64,000 nt of DNA from an uncultured Bacillota bacterium (lineage in GTDB: Bacteria; Bacillota_I; Bacilli_A; RFN20; CAG-826), in contig CASEFL010000003.1 in NCBI GenBank assembly GCA_949287245.1, positions 1 to 64,000 on the forward strand, written 5' to 3'. This document shows positions 24,146 through 34,058 of this stretch, piece by piece. Numbering within the stretch: the stretch's first letter is position 1; every line of letters starts with the position of its first letter. Under the pieces are notes generated by a model. It worked only from the letters and a program-made list of their open reading frames with translations. It was not told where the DNA came from and searched no databases. Position numbers and translations under genes: made by a program.

Positions 24146-26884
24146 TTACTGCCTTTTTTGTTTCAAAAAATTGTAAAAATAAAGAATTAACGCAATCCAT
24201 AAAGTAAAAGAAAAAGGGAGTAAAATTGAAAATAAATCAGGAATAAATAGGAATAAATTTACCTCTCCATAAAGAGTTTGGTGGAGAAAATATTCAATCA
24301 TATAAAGGGAAAAACTACTTGTTATTCCCGAAGAAATTAATAGGATTAAAAGCGGAAAAGTTTGATTTCGTGCTCGTTCTTCATGCGAAAATCCCAACAA
24401 ACTAAGAATATTTGTTTCGTTTTTTCCTTCCTGGTTAAATAACGATGATGTTGTAAACAAAAGAAGAGTTGCTAAGAAAAAACTACCAATCGATAAAAAG
24501 AACAAGAAGAAAGTTAAATAATGTTCTGTCTCTTCTAAACTGTCCTTTAAAGTTAGGGAGGGGAACGAAACGTTATACTCTGGAAAGTTTCCAGCAAAAT
24601 AATCAAGATAAGGTTCTAATAGAACTTTCTCTCCTATCTGTATACCTAGAGCGTTAGGAAAAGTCTCCCTTATGGATAAGCCAACCTCATAAAGAAAGAA
24701 ATCTCTTGTCCAATAAGGATGATGATGAATACTCTTCCCTCCACCCTTAATAACACCTACAACAGTTAAAGGAATTCTCCGATAAAAATAACGGTAACTG
24801 TCCTTATTTTCTTCAATACGGTACGGATATAGACTAACGATCTCTTGAGGCTGACCTAATAAAGTATAAAGTTCTTCCCCTAAAACAATTTCCTTTAAAG
24901 ATTGAGGTTCTTCTCCTTTTATATCCTTAAAAGAGGAAGAAAAACGGATTCCTTCATTTTTCGGTAATAAATAAGAACCACAAGCAGTCTGTTCTGGAAG
25001 ATTGAGAAAGATCGGATCTTCTAAGCGCGTTACAAGTGAAGAAGAATCTTCAATTAGATCGGCCTCATATGAACTTTTTGTTAAGAAAAATGGACGTAAA
25101 AAACCTTCGGTAAAAGAGGAAGGAAAACATTGATAACTTTGAGTGAAAATACGAAAACTTTCAATTCCATTCAATTTCTTTATTCGATCAAGAACTACGC
25201 TTTCTTTCATTCCTCCTTCTTTATGAAAGACATAAAGTCGATTTGCTTGATAATCTTCATTGAAATTTCCATAAGATTCATTAGGAGGTTCAAAAAGGAA
25301 AAATTGTTCAAGTTCTTTTTTGCTGATGAGATTTATCATGTTCTCATAAGAATCTTGAAAGTGAAGATAAGGAATCTTCTCCATAATCCAAGGTTTTGAA
25401 GTATCTATAGTTGGTGAGGTAGGAAAACGCATCTTAAATTCCAACATCCATTCATTCCAAAAAGGATCAAGATGTGCAAAAAAGGGTTCACCTTGACTAT
25501 CAAGTACCGCTTTTACACTTAAAATTTGTTCATCTTCATATTGCCAAGAATCGTTTTTCATTCGCAAAAGAATCTCAAAAGAGTTTGTCGCAAGATAATG
25601 TCCTAAATTTTCAAATGAAGGAGAAATTCTTAAAGCAAAACATAAACGACTCATTTCTGAAAAAGGAAGTCCTAAAACAACTTCTTCCTGTTCCAAAACT
25701 TTTGGAATTTCTGGATAAAAGGTTTCTTCTTCAAGATCAGAAAGCCACCGAAAAGATTCCACATCTTCTATATTTAAATTTGTAAAAACATGTGTAGTCA
25801 TTGCATTGATTGGGAATATACACTCCCGCTCATCAGGAAAATAAGAAGAAAAATCAACTCGATACCCATAACCATAGCCATCAACTAGCCCATCAAACTG
25901 ATATAAAAGAGAAGAAATTTCTCCATCCGAGGCTGCCTCATAGGAAGGAAGACCATTTCTTGATTCCAACAAAACTTCTTGATTCCCAATATAAGAAGAA
26001 AGAGATTTTTCCACTTCATTTGCAAGATTTTTGCTTAAATAGAATGAAGTTCCTAAAAGAATCAAGGAAAGAGATAAAATCGAAGAAAAAAAGAAAACAC
26101 GGTACTTTTTTGCCTTTAGAATTCGAAGACTATGACGAATGAAAGGGAAAGAAGAAACTTTTTTCCGTTGTTTAACCCCACCATCCATTATCGATAATGG
26201 GAGGGTTTTTCCTTCCTCTTTTCTTTCTTCCCAAAAAATATTCTCGTTGATAAGTCTCCCAATGATTCCCCCACTTTCTTTTGCAAGATTTTCATCGTGA
26301 GTCACCACAAGTACTAAACGATTAAAGGAAGCTCTCTTTAAAAGAGTCATCATCTCTTTTGCCATCTTTTTATCCAAGGCTCCTGTTGGTTCATCACATA
26401 AAAGAATTTTTGGGTTATTGATTAAAGAACGCGCTAAAGATAAACGTCCCCGTTCCCCACCAGATAAAGTATTCGCGCGTGCGTCTTCTTTTCCTTCTAA
26501 ACCAACTTCCCTTAATAAATCACTTGCTCTTTTATTACATGCATTTTGATGAGTAGAAAACGCATAAGAAGGAAAAAGAACATTTTCTTTTGCTGTCTCA
26601 AGTTCCAATAAACCATTATCTTGTCTAAGAAAACCAATGTTTTTTAAACGGAAGCTTCCTCTTTCATCTTCCTCCATTCTTTTCGGATTATGACCAAAAA
26701 TTCTTAACTCACCCGAAAAGGAAGTATCAATCATTGAAATAAGAGATAAAAAAGTACTTTTTCCTGATCCAGAAGGTCCAAGGAGAAAATATAAACCTTT
26801 ATGTGGCAAGGAAAAACTAACATCCTTAAGAATTTCTCTTTTGGGAAAACTTTTTCCTAAATGCACCACTTCAATCGCGTTCAT
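24146..26884 (-). CDS. ABC transporter with fused ATPase and FtsX-type permease (subunit 2 of a pair)
   Basis: In this 912-residue protein residues 1-220 form an ABC ATPase (LGPSGSGKSTFLSL Walker A, TLSGGERGRLSLA signature, ILLCDEPTGALD Walker B). A membrane helix (about 265-285) precedes a very large extracellular part (about 290-790), and three helices (about 795-905) complete the MacB/FtsX fold. The ATG overlaps the stop of the gene upstream by 4 bp. The architecture suggests a mechanotransmission or peptide-export transporter; the substrate is unknown. Confidence 0.85.
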   Translation of the reverse strand: MNAIEVVHLGKSFPKREILKDVSFSLPHKGLYFLLGPSGSGKSTFLSLISMIDTSFSGELRIFGHNPKRMEEDERGSFRLKNIGFLRQDNGLLELETAKENVLFPSYAFSTHQNACNKRASDLLREVGLEGKEDARANTLSGGERGRLSLARSLINNPKILLCDEPTGALDKKMAKEMMTLLKRASFNRLVLVVTHDENLAKESGGIIGRLINENIFWEERKEEGKTLPLSIMDGGVKQRKKVSSFPFIRHSLRILKAKKYRVFFFSSILSLSLILLGTSFYLSKNLANEVEKSLSSYIGNQEVLLESRNGLPSYEAASDGEISSLLYQFDGLVDGYGYGYRVDFSSYFPDERECIFPINAMTTHVFTNLNIEDVESFRWLSDLEEETFYPEIPKVLEQEEVVLGLPFSEMSRLCFALRISPSFENLGHYLATNSFEILLRMKNDSWQYEDEQILSVKAVLDSQGEPFFAHLDPFWNEWMLEFKMRFPTSPTIDTSKPWIMEKIPYLHFQDSYENMINLISKKELEQFFLFEPPNESYGNFNEDYQANRLYVFHKEGGMKESVVLDRIKKLNGIESFRIFTQSYQCFPSSFTEGFLRPFFLTKSSYEADLIEDSSSLVTRLEDPIFLNLPEQTACGSYLLPKNEGIRFSSSFKDIKGEEPQSLKEIVLGEELYTLLGQPQEIVSLYPYRIEENKDSYRYFYRRIPLTVVGVIKGGGKSIHHHPYWTRDFFLYEVGLSIRETFPNALGIQIGEKVLLEPYLDYFAGNFPEYNVSFPSLTLKDSLEETEHYLTFFLFFLSIGSFFLATLLLFTTSSLFNQEGKNETNILSLLGFSHEERARNQTFPLLILLISSGITSSFSLYMIEYFLHQTLYGEVNLFLFIPDLFSILLPFSFTLWIALILYFYNFLKQKRQ

Positions 26885-28899
26885 TCTTCTTTTAACTCCT
26901 CTGATAAATTGTTTCTAAGAGAAATTCTTAGAGGAAATAATGCGGATAACATAGGAAGAAGTAGGGAAATGAAGAAAGAAAGAATAGGCAGGAAATACGG
27001 AACTCCCAAATAGGAAGTTAAGGGCACACGAAATAAATTTCCGATTCCGACTTGTGTTTCTAGATAGGATGAAAGGAAAAACGAAACCGGAAGCGATAAA
27101 AATAAAGAGAGAAAAAAGGCAAAAAAAGACCCAAGGACACCCGGAGAAGAATAAAGCAAGAATAAAGAGAGAAAAGAAGAACCTTCTCCATAAAGGATTG
27201 CCGCTTCCCTACGTTTCTTTAAAAACGAAGAAAGTAACAATATGGCGACTATAAACATTGTGGCAAGAATCTCAAAAATAACAAAAGGCATGCATAAGGA
27301 GGAGAACGAATTTGTTAGGGAGGAGAAGCCATTTGCTAATTCATAAGCTTCTGAACGAACAACAAACGGATTATTTTCTTTCGCAAGATGAAAAAGGGTT
27401 TTTCGAAGGTCGGTAGTTGGAGCGTATAAATTCCACGAGTCAGAATGATAAGGAGAGTCATCAGGAAGAAAGGATAAAAAGGAAAGAATATTAATGTTTT
27501 CCTTATAAAGGGAGGAAAGATTCGGTAAAGAAATTTCTTTTAAAAAAGATACAAAAGCTTGATAAGAGTAATAGGCACGCGGTACCCCAAGAAAAGGAAA
27601 TTCTTTTATGATCGCGGCAATTTTAAAACGTTTTGTAAAAGAAAAATTATCATGAATGCCTTCAAACTCTATCCCACAAGAAACTGAAATATCAATATAT
27701 TGATCGAAAGGGTTACTAGGCAAAATCTCTGCAAAATCTTCATTAATAATTAAATAATCAAATGTTTCTGCGTAAGGCAAATCTCCTGCGATAAGTAAAT
27801 TCTCAAACCCATCTTTTAATGAAAAATCATATATAGGATAAAAAGAAGCTTCTTGATGAGGAAAACCGTTAACTTTAAAAGCAGTATTTGGTGGAAAAAA
27901 GAAAGAGAAATTTTCTTTAATTTGCATTTCTTTTGGTAAATAACTTTTCAACTCATCAAGATTAGGACGTGTACTTTGAATAAGAGATAAAGGACTATTT
28001 TCGTAAGAAATTACATGTTCTTTTGAAATAGATGCTTGTGAATATAAAAGAGTATTTCGACTTTCTTCTGTTAAAATTTCTTGTGATGAATTCTGAAAAG
28101 ATAAAGTAATAAAAAGAGATAAATAAGCGATGAAACATGCGCCTAAAGTAGAAAAAAATGTTGAATTTTTCATTCTTTTTCCTTTTAAAAGAGATAGAAA
28201 CCACCATTTATTCTCTTGGCTATCCCCCTTTTTCTTAAGGGATTTAATAGGCGTGATTTTTCCTTCTTGTTTTTCTAAATCATAATAAGAATCAGCAAAT
28301 TCTCTTACATATTTTGTTTCATGAGTCACAAGTAAAACTAATGAATCTTGTGATGCTTTTTTTAAACTCTCCATCACAATTTGTGTATTTTCTTTATCTA
28401 AAGAACCTGTAGGCTCATCCGCGAATATTACATTTGGTTTTTTCGCCAGTACCCGAATTAAAGAAACTCTTGCTTTTTCTCCTCCTGATAAAAAAGAAAC
28501 CGGCTTATCCTCCAAGTCTTCTATGTTAAAAGTTTTAAAAAGAGGAGATAAAGTTTTCTTAATCTCACTCTCCTTTAATCCTTGAATTCTTAATGGTATT
28601 GCTGCATTTTCAAAAGCTGTCTCTTCTTCTAATAAATTGTGATTTTGATAAAGAAAACCGAAATCATTTTTTCTTAAAAGCCGCAATTCTTTTAAAGTAC
28701 ATTTTTGAAGTGAAGTATTTCCATAATAAACTTCTCCTTCATCTGGCTTTAAATTCCCTGATAAAAGAGATAAGAAAGTGCTTTTGCCTGACCCGCTTCT
28801 TCCAATAAAAGCAACAAGTCCTTTTTCACCTAAATCAAGATTTAAATCCTTAAAAAGAACTTGATCCCCAAATCTTTTGCTTAACTTATTAACTTTCAA
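26881..28899 (-). CDS. ABC transporter with fused ATPase and FtsX-type permease (subunit 1 of a pair)
   Basis: This protein of about 672 residues has an N-terminal ATPase (IGRSGSGKSTFLSLLSG, FLSGGEKARVSL, VIFADEPTGSLD), one helix near residue 250, an extracellular region of about 280 residues and three C-terminal helices. TTG 28899 is chosen as start because AAGGGGGATG lies directly upstream and the frame then begins with the usual LKVNKLSKRFG. With the next gene it forms a two-gene transporter in which both halves carry their own ATPase and permease, so the working unit is probably a heterodimer. Confidence 0.83.
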   Translation of the reverse strand: MKVNKLSKRFGDQVLFKDLNLDLGEKGLVAFIGRSGSGKSTFLSLLSGNLKPDEGEVYYGNTSLQKCTLKELRLLRKNDFGFLYQNHNLLEEETAFENAAIPLRIQGLKESEIKKTLSPLFKTFNIEDLEDKPVSFLSGGEKARVSLIRVLAKKPNVIFADEPTGSLDKENTQIVMESLKKASQDSLVLLVTHETKYVREFADSYYDLEKQEGKITPIKSLKKKGDSQENKWWFLSLLKGKRMKNSTFFSTLGACFIAYLSLFITLSFQNSSQEILTEESRNTLLYSQASISKEHVISYENSPLSLIQSTRPNLDELKSYLPKEMQIKENFSFFFPPNTAFKVNGFPHQEASFYPIYDFSLKDGFENLLIAGDLPYAETFDYLIINEDFAEILPSNPFDQYIDISVSCGIEFEGIHDNFSFTKRFKIAAIIKEFPFLGVPRAYYSYQAFVSFLKEISLPNLSSLYKENINILSFLSFLPDDSPYHSDSWNLYAPTTDLRKTLFHLAKENNPFVVRSEAYELANGFSSLTNSFSSLCMPFVIFEILATMFIVAILLLSSFLKKRREAAILYGEGSSFLSLFLLYSSPGVLGSFFAFFLSLFLSLPVSFFLSSYLETQVGIGNLFRVPLTSYLGVPYFLPILSFFISLLLPMLSALFPLRISLRNNLSEELKEE

Positions 28900-28943
28900 A
28901 ACATCCCCCTTCTTTATATACAAAAGGGGGAAGAGAAAGTGCC

Positions 28944-29168
28944 TTATTCTTGATTAAAAGGAAGAACTTTTTTAGGAGAAGAGATGACTCTTTTTACTTT
29001 CTGATTGAAGGAATAACGATCCATTAAAATATAGTTTCCGCATCCTAGGCAGCGAATCTTAATGTCACTTCCTACCATGACAATTTGAAATTTTTTGGTT
29101 CTATTCTTACAAGGGTGCGGTCGTTTCATTTCAACCACATCATATAATTCATATTCCGTAAACATCAT
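28944..29168 (-). CDS. DUF951 family protein (YyzM-like)
   Basis: The 74-residue protein shows the family pattern YDVVEMKRPHPCKNR, then GSDIKIRCLGCGNYILMDRY. The CPxC-like HPC and CLGC cysteines suggest a zinc-binding fold. Family members are small cytoplasmic proteins of unknown function, in Bacillus found near ychF. The ATG overlaps the fhs stop, so it is co-translated with fhs. Confidence 0.85.
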   Translation of the reverse strand: MMFTEYELYDVVEMKRPHPCKNRTKKFQIVMVGSDIKIRCLGCGNYILMDRYSFNQKVKRVISSPKKVLPFNQE

Positions 29169-30772
29169 TCATCTTCCATTTTTACTGCCGCAGGAACTTT
29201 AGGGAGTCCTGGCATCGTAACAATTCCTTTTAATAAAGGCACAATAAGTCTTGCCCCTTCATATAAACGCACATCACGAACATAAATAGACTCCCCATCT
29301 GGGGCATTTAGTTTTTTAGGATCATCGGTGAAACTATTGGGTGTTTTTGCCATGCAAATCGGATAAGAAGCAAATTTACTTCCCACTAAGCCATTTAATT
29401 TCTCTTTTGCAAGGGGAGAATATTCCACTTCTGTACGGTAAATTTCTTTGGCAATTATCTCAATATTCGAAAAAGGATTGGCTTTTTGCGGAGAATATAA
29501 AGGATGATAACAAGAAGTGTTATTCTTTAATGTATTTAAAAGTACCTTCGCTAAAGACACTGCTCCCTCCCCTCCTTTTTGGTAGCCTTCCATATAAGCA
29601 TAGGGTGCTTGAATATTTTTTGCCCACTTTTCAAACTCTTTTCTTTCAGAGTCATAATCATCATCAAAATGATTTAAAGAAATGATCACGGGAACACCAT
29701 ATTTTTGTAAGTTCTCATAGTGGCGAGCAATATTGGCAAGGCCTATTTTTAAAGCGTTTGGGTTTTCTTCTTTTAGTCTCTCATAAGGGACACCTCCATG
29801 AAGTTTTAAGGCTTTTATTGTTCCTACTAAAATCACGGCATCCGGATGAAGATTTCCTATAGGAGCAACAATATCCATAAACTTTTCTGCCCCTAAATCT
29901 GCACCGAATCCTGCTTCTGTGATTACTAACGGACTAAGAGAAAGAGCCAAATTTGTCGCAATAAGAGAATTTGCGCCATGAGCAATATTGGCAAAAGGAC
30001 CACCATGTATAAGAACTGGATTTCCTTCTTGAGTAGCAACTAAATTGGGCAACAAAGCATCTTCTAATAAAGACATCAAAGCCTTTGTAATCGATAAGTC
30101 TTTGACATGAAGTGTCTTGCCTTCATATGTTTTTGCAACAGCAATATTTTCTAAACGAGAAATGAAATCATCGCGGTCAATCGCAAGACAAAGAATAGCC
30201 ATTAACTCGGAGGCTACAGTAATCACAAATTCTTCATTTCGAGGTGTACCTATTTTTCCTCCTTCCGCAATGGTCATTTTTCTTAAGGCTCGGTCATTCA
30301 TGTCTAATGCACGGTGCCAAAGTACTTGATTTGGATCAATATTTAAGGGATTTCCTTGAAAAATAGAATTATCAATAACCGCAGATATTAGATTATTTGC
30401 AGAAGTTAATGCGTGTATATCGCCAGTAAAGTGTAAATTAATTTTATCGGATGGTTCAATCGTAGCTTTCCCCGAACCTGTTGCGCCCCCTTTAACTCCA
30501 AAAACAGGTCCAATTGCTGGCTCTCTTAAGCAAAGAAGAGCAGGTTCGTTTAATCTTCCCAGTCCTTCTGCTAAAGAAATTGAAGTTAAAGTCTTTCCTT
30601 CACCAAATTTTGTTGGTGTCATCGCTGTGACTAAAACAAGTTTTCCTTTTCTTTCCTTGTGAGAAGCAATAAAAGAGGGAGATATTTTCCCAATTTTATC
30701 GGTATAAGGGATAATTTCTTCAGGAGGAATTCCTGCTTTTTCCGCAAGGGAATCAATAAAAAGGTTTCGCAT
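29165..30772 (-). CDS. fhs: Formate--tetrahydrofolate ligase
   Basis: This 535-residue enzyme joins formate to tetrahydrofolate with ATP, feeding one-carbon metabolism. TPTKFGEGKTLTSISLAEGL contains the P-loop, and KGGATGSGKATIEPSDKIN and ITEAGFGADLGAEKFMDI are family signatures. It is about 20 residues shorter than typical (about 556) but looks complete at both ends. TATACT at 30778-30783 ends 5 bases before the ATG, so this promoter lies between fhs and tcdA, and the gene may be read both from its own start and from the upstream run. Confidence 0.95.
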   Translation of the reverse strand: MRNLFIDSLAEKAGIPPEEIIPYTDKIGKISPSFIASHKERKGKLVLVTAMTPTKFGEGKTLTSISLAEGLGRLNEPALLCLREPAIGPVFGVKGGATGSGKATIEPSDKINLHFTGDIHALTSANNLISAVIDNSIFQGNPLNIDPNQVLWHRALDMNDRALRKMTIAEGGKIGTPRNEEFVITVASELMAILCLAIDRDDFISRLENIAVAKTYEGKTLHVKDLSITKALMSLLEDALLPNLVATQEGNPVLIHGGPFANIAHGANSLIATNLALSLSPLVITEAGFGADLGAEKFMDIVAPIGNLHPDAVILVGTIKALKLHGGVPYERLKEENPNALKIGLANIARHYENLQKYGVPVIISLNHFDDDYDSERKEFEKWAKNIQAPYAYMEGYQKGGEGAVSLAKVLLNTLKNNTSCYHPLYSPQKANPFSNIEIIAKEIYRTEVEYSPLAKEKLNGLVGSKFASYPICMAKTPNSFTDDPKKLNAPDGESIYVRDVRLYEGARLIVPLLKGIVTMPGLPKVPAAVKMEDE

Positions 30773-30777
30773 ACCTT

Positions 30778-30783
30778 AGTATA
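30778..30783 (-). promoter_or_regulatory. -10 box, leaderless type, for fhs
   Basis: TATACT on the minus strand ends 5 bases before ATG 30772. It lies in the 12-bp gap after the tcdA stop codon. Confidence 0.45.
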
Positions 30784-30784
30784 C

Positions 30785-31474
30785 TCACTCTTTATTCTTT
30801 AATAGAGTTTTTATTGCTAAAAATGCCATGATTAAACCAGCAGAGGAGGGTACCATCATGTAAGAACCAAGAACATTCCCACTTTCTTTTTGAATTTTTT
30901 CTTTGCTATAGATAGCAAGATAGTTGCTTAAATTTAACCCTCGCTCTCGAGCAAGTTTACGAATTCTTTTGCCTAATGGATCGCCTCCTGTTTGTTCTAA
31001 AGAGGAATAACTTACTAAAGAAGGGTCGAATCTTCTTGCCATACCTAAAGAAAGAATAAGAGGGATTTGATGGGAAGCAGAATATTCCATTAAATGAATT
31101 TTTCCTTCTACATCATCAATAGCGTCTAGCATTACATCAAAAGGTACATCAGAAGAAAAATCGCTACTAATTCTTAAAAAATGAGGAACAACAAGGACAT
31201 CTTTACGTATGCACTGTGCTCTTTTAAGAGCTACATCAACCTTTCTCTTTCCAAGGTCTTCTTTTGTAAACAAAATTTGACGATTCAAATTCGATTCATC
31301 AACAACATCATAATCATAAAGATGAATTTCCTTCACTCCCAAACGAAGTAAAGCTTCAAAAGCAGTACCCCCAACTCCTCCAATACCAAAAAGAGCAATT
31401 TTTGCTTTTTGAATGCGTTGAAGTGCTTCTTCTCCAAGCAAAGCGATGCTGCGATCATCAATAGAACAACTCAT
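30785..31474 (-). CDS. tcdA: tRNA threonylcarbamoyladenosine dehydratase (ThiF/E1-like)
   Basis: The 229-residue E1-like protein has GIGGVGGTAFEALLRLGVKE (ATP-binding GxGxxG), LYDYDVVDESNLNRQILF and DAIDDVEGKIHLMEYSAS, the order seen in TcdA/CsdL, which cyclises t6A37 to ct6A in ANN-decoding tRNAs. It is encoded next to two other tRNA position-37 enzymes (MiaA, MiaB), which supports that role over MoeB or ThiF. It overlaps miaA by 4 bp. Confidence 0.86.
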   Translation of the reverse strand: MSCSIDDRSIALLGEEALQRIQKAKIALFGIGGVGGTAFEALLRLGVKEIHLYDYDVVDESNLNRQILFTKEDLGKRKVDVALKRAQCIRKDVLVVPHFLRISSDFSSDVPFDVMLDAIDDVEGKIHLMEYSASHQIPLILSLGMARRFDPSLVSYSSLEQTGGDPLGKRIRKLARERGLNLSNYLAIYSKEKIQKESGNVLGSYMMVPSSAGLIMAFLAIKTLLKNKE

Positions 31475-32322
31475 AAAAATATCTCCTCAACATTATCAAA
31501 TTGATGACGGAAAAAAGTAAGTTGCCTCTTTGCATAATGCCTTGTATCAAGAAGTACTTGATGAAAAGCATCTTCTTTGGATATTTTTCCTTCATACCAA
31601 GGAATTACTTCCTTTACGCCAATAGCCTTAAATGCTGGACAACTTGTCCCAAACTTATCGAATATAGGAAATATTTGTTCTTCTATCTGTTTTCCAGAAA
31701 AAAGATTCGATAGTCTTTCTTCAATCCGTTGATATAAAACATTTCTGTCTCTGTTGATTAAAATAAATTTAACATCTTTATAAAATAATGAGGGGCCGTT
31801 TTTTGGTAGTTGTTCCGTTTTGGTTCTTCCACTTGATAAATAAATACTTAGTGCACGTAATACCCGTACACGATTATGAGGATGAATTTTTTTGGCTTCT
31901 ATGGGATCTAATTTTTCGAGTTCGTAATGAAGTTCATCATCAGAAAAATTCAAATATGGCTGCAAATCAGGAATATTTTTTTCTTTTTTTAATGAATAAT
32001 CATATAAAGCAGCGCGAATATATAGTCCACTTCCCCCAACAAGAATCGGAGTTTTCTTTCTTGATAAAATATCTTCAATACATTCTCTAGCATGCTTTTG
32101 GTACTGAAAAATATCATAACTTTCATTCACATTTAAAAATGAATAAAGATGGTGTGGTACAAGCTTTTTTTCTTCTATGCTTGGTGCACATGACATTAAT
32201 TCAATCTCTTTATATACCTGTAAAGCATCCGCGTTAATAATTTCGCCATGAAGAGAACGAGCAAGATCAAGAGCATATTGGCTTTTTCCTGAGGCAGTTG
32301 GTCCCATGATGGCGTAAATCAT
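31471..32322 (-). CDS. miaA: tRNA dimethylallyltransferase
   Basis: This 283-residue enzyme adds the isopentenyl group to A37 of tRNAs reading UNN codons. IMGPTASGKSQYALDLA is the P-loop with the catalytic Thr/Ser; NADALQVYKEIELMSCAP, VGGSGLYIRAALYDY and PHNRVRVLRALSIY are family segments. It is 1 bp downstream of miaB, whose product methylthiolates the same base, so the two steps are encoded together. Confidence 0.95.
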   Translation of the reverse strand: MIYAIMGPTASGKSQYALDLARSLHGEIINADALQVYKEIELMSCAPSIEEKKLVPHHLYSFLNVNESYDIFQYQKHARECIEDILSRKKTPILVGGSGLYIRAALYDYSLKKEKNIPDLQPYLNFSDDELHYELEKLDPIEAKKIHPHNRVRVLRALSIYLSSGRTKTEQLPKNGPSLFYKDVKFILINRDRNVLYQRIEERLSNLFSGKQIEEQIFPIFDKFGTSCPAFKAIGVKEVIPWYEGKISKEDAFHQVLLDTRHYAKRQLTFFRHQFDNVEEIFL

Positions 32323-32323
32323 T

Positions 32324-34057
32324 TTATTCTCCTAAAAAGTCCGCAATGACACGTAATTCCTCTTTTACTTCTTCCCCTAAAATATCTAAATTTTGTAAAA
32401 GAGGAGAATTCTCTAAATTTTTCTTTAACGCAAGATATTCATTTTTAATTTGACGGATATCTTGATGACGATTTGAAAGGTCAATCATCTCCTTTTTTAA
32501 CTGAGGAAGTTTTATCTTTAAGGCGTCAAGTTCCCCGCTTTCCTTTGCTTTTTTTACTAAAGAATGATATTCAGAAAACAAAGGGTCTTTTGATAAAAGA
32601 TAGGCGATATCCTTTGCCTTATAAATAAGAGGATCATCTACTAACTCGCCTTGTAAACTATAGACGTGTGACTCTTTTACAAGAACATCCACAAGACACC
32701 CTTTTAAATATTTCGGCCCTTTAAAATGAATTAGTTTTCCGTTTGTCGCATATCCAGAAAGCATTTCCTCATTTCTTTTTGAAGGACCTAAAACTAGTAC
32801 TTCAAAAGTTTTGCCAACCATGGAAGAAGAATGGTTTGCCGTACATTCATCAATCACTTCTTTTAAACGATTAAAGCGATCATGCGCAACAGAGGAAGGA
32901 ATTTGCTCTTTTTTTGCCGCTGGGGTACCTGGTCTTGGAGAATAAATAAAAGTAAAGGCACTACTAAATCCTACTTCTTTGCATAACGACAAAGTCTCTT
33001 CAAAATCTTCTTCCGTCTCGCCAGGAAAAGCCACAATGATGTCGGTAGTTATCGCAATATCAGGAATTTTCTTTTTTAATTGCTGAACAAGAGATAAATA
33101 TTCTTCTCTTGTATATCTTCTCCCCATCGCTTTTAAAACATGATTGCTTCCACTTTGCACAGGAAAATGTAACCAAGGGATGATATTTTTATATTTTGCC
33201 ATGACATCAATCATGCGCCCTGTAAATTGACTTGGATAAGAGGTAATAAATCGCAAACGAGGAATGCCTAATTTTGCTACTTCTTCAAGCAAAATCGGGA
33301 AGGCGTCCTCTTCTCCTAAATCAAGTCCATAAGAATTAACATTTTGTCCTAATAAAGTAATTTCTTTGTATCCTTCCTCAACAAGTTTTTTGCATTCTGC
33401 TAAAACATCGCCTTTTCTTCGGGAACGTTCTCTCCCCCTTGTATAAGGAACAATACAGTAGGTGCAAAATTTATCGCATCCATAGGAAATGTTTACAAAG
33501 GCACTATCTGAATCTAAGCGCAATGAGGGAAGAGATTCAATGACTTCCCCTGACATAGAACGAATACGAATTAAGGATTTCTTCTCTTGGAAATATGTCG
33601 ATAAATGCTCAAGTAAATGAGGAACTTCGTGTGTGCCAATAAAAAGACGCACCCAAGGATAGGTTGCCTGTAATTTTTCCGCTAACCCCTCTTCCTCCAT
33701 CGCACATCCAGCAAGAATTAAAATAAAAGAATGGCTTTCGTCCCAATTTGCTTTAAAAGAACCAATTTCACCATAAATTTTATCTACGGCATTTTCTCTT
33801 ACTGCGCAGGTATTAATAATGGCTAAATTAGAAAGATGGGGATTATCTACTTTTTCCATCCCGGCATTTTTTAAAAATCCCGCCATAATTTCTTCATCAC
33901 GAATATTGGCTTGGCAACCAAAGGTTCGAATATAAAATTTTTTATGCTCTAGTTCTTTTTTTACAATTGAAGGAACTTCTCCACCCCATTCTTTCCGAAT
34001 GGGGGCAATCTTTTTTGCGCCTTCTTTAAAATTTGCACGAAAATTTTCTTCCTTCAT
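32324..34057 (-). CDS. miaB: tRNA methylthiotransferase MiaB with C-terminal YmcA/RicA-like domain
   Basis: Numbering here counts from TTG 34075; the chosen start is ATG 34057 (GAGGAG upstream), giving 577 residues. The N-terminal UPF0004 domain carries cluster cysteines C54, C90 and C124; the radical-SAM motif is C200, C204, C207 (YGCDKFCTYC); a TRAM domain follows at about 415-478. Normal MiaB ends there. Here another 100 residues (DDPLIYKAKDIAYLLSKD, later NEYLALKKNLENSPLLQN) form a helical domain with the pattern of the YlbF/YmcA (Com_YlbF) family. In Bacillus ymcA is the separate gene next to miaB, so this is a gene fusion. YmcA is part of the RNase Y specificity complex, and rny is two genes upstream. 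Confidence 0.9.
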   Translation of the reverse strand: MKEENFRANFKEGAKKIAPIRKEWGGEVPSIVKKELEHKKFYIRTFGCQANIRDEEIMAGFLKNAGMEKVDNPHLSNLAIINTCAVRENAVDKIYGEIGSFKANWDESHSFILILAGCAMEEEGLAEKLQATYPWVRLFIGTHEVPHLLEHLSTYFQEKKSLIRIRSMSGEVIESLPSLRLDSDSAFVNISYGCDKFCTYCIVPYTRGRERSRRKGDVLAECKKLVEEGYKEITLLGQNVNSYGLDLGEEDAFPILLEEVAKLGIPRLRFITSYPSQFTGRMIDVMAKYKNIIPWLHFPVQSGSNHVLKAMGRRYTREEYLSLVQQLKKKIPDIAITTDIIVAFPGETEEDFEETLSLCKEVGFSSAFTFIYSPRPGTPAAKKEQIPSSVAHDRFNRLKEVIDECTANHSSSMVGKTFEVLVLGPSKRNEEMLSGYATNGKLIHFKGPKYLKGCLVDVLVKESHVYSLQGELVDDPLIYKAKDIAYLLSKDPLFSEYHSLVKKAKESGELDALKIKLPQLKKEMIDLSNRHQDIRQIKNEYLALKKNLENSPLLQNLDILGEEVKEELRVIADFLGE

Positions 34058-34058
34058 C

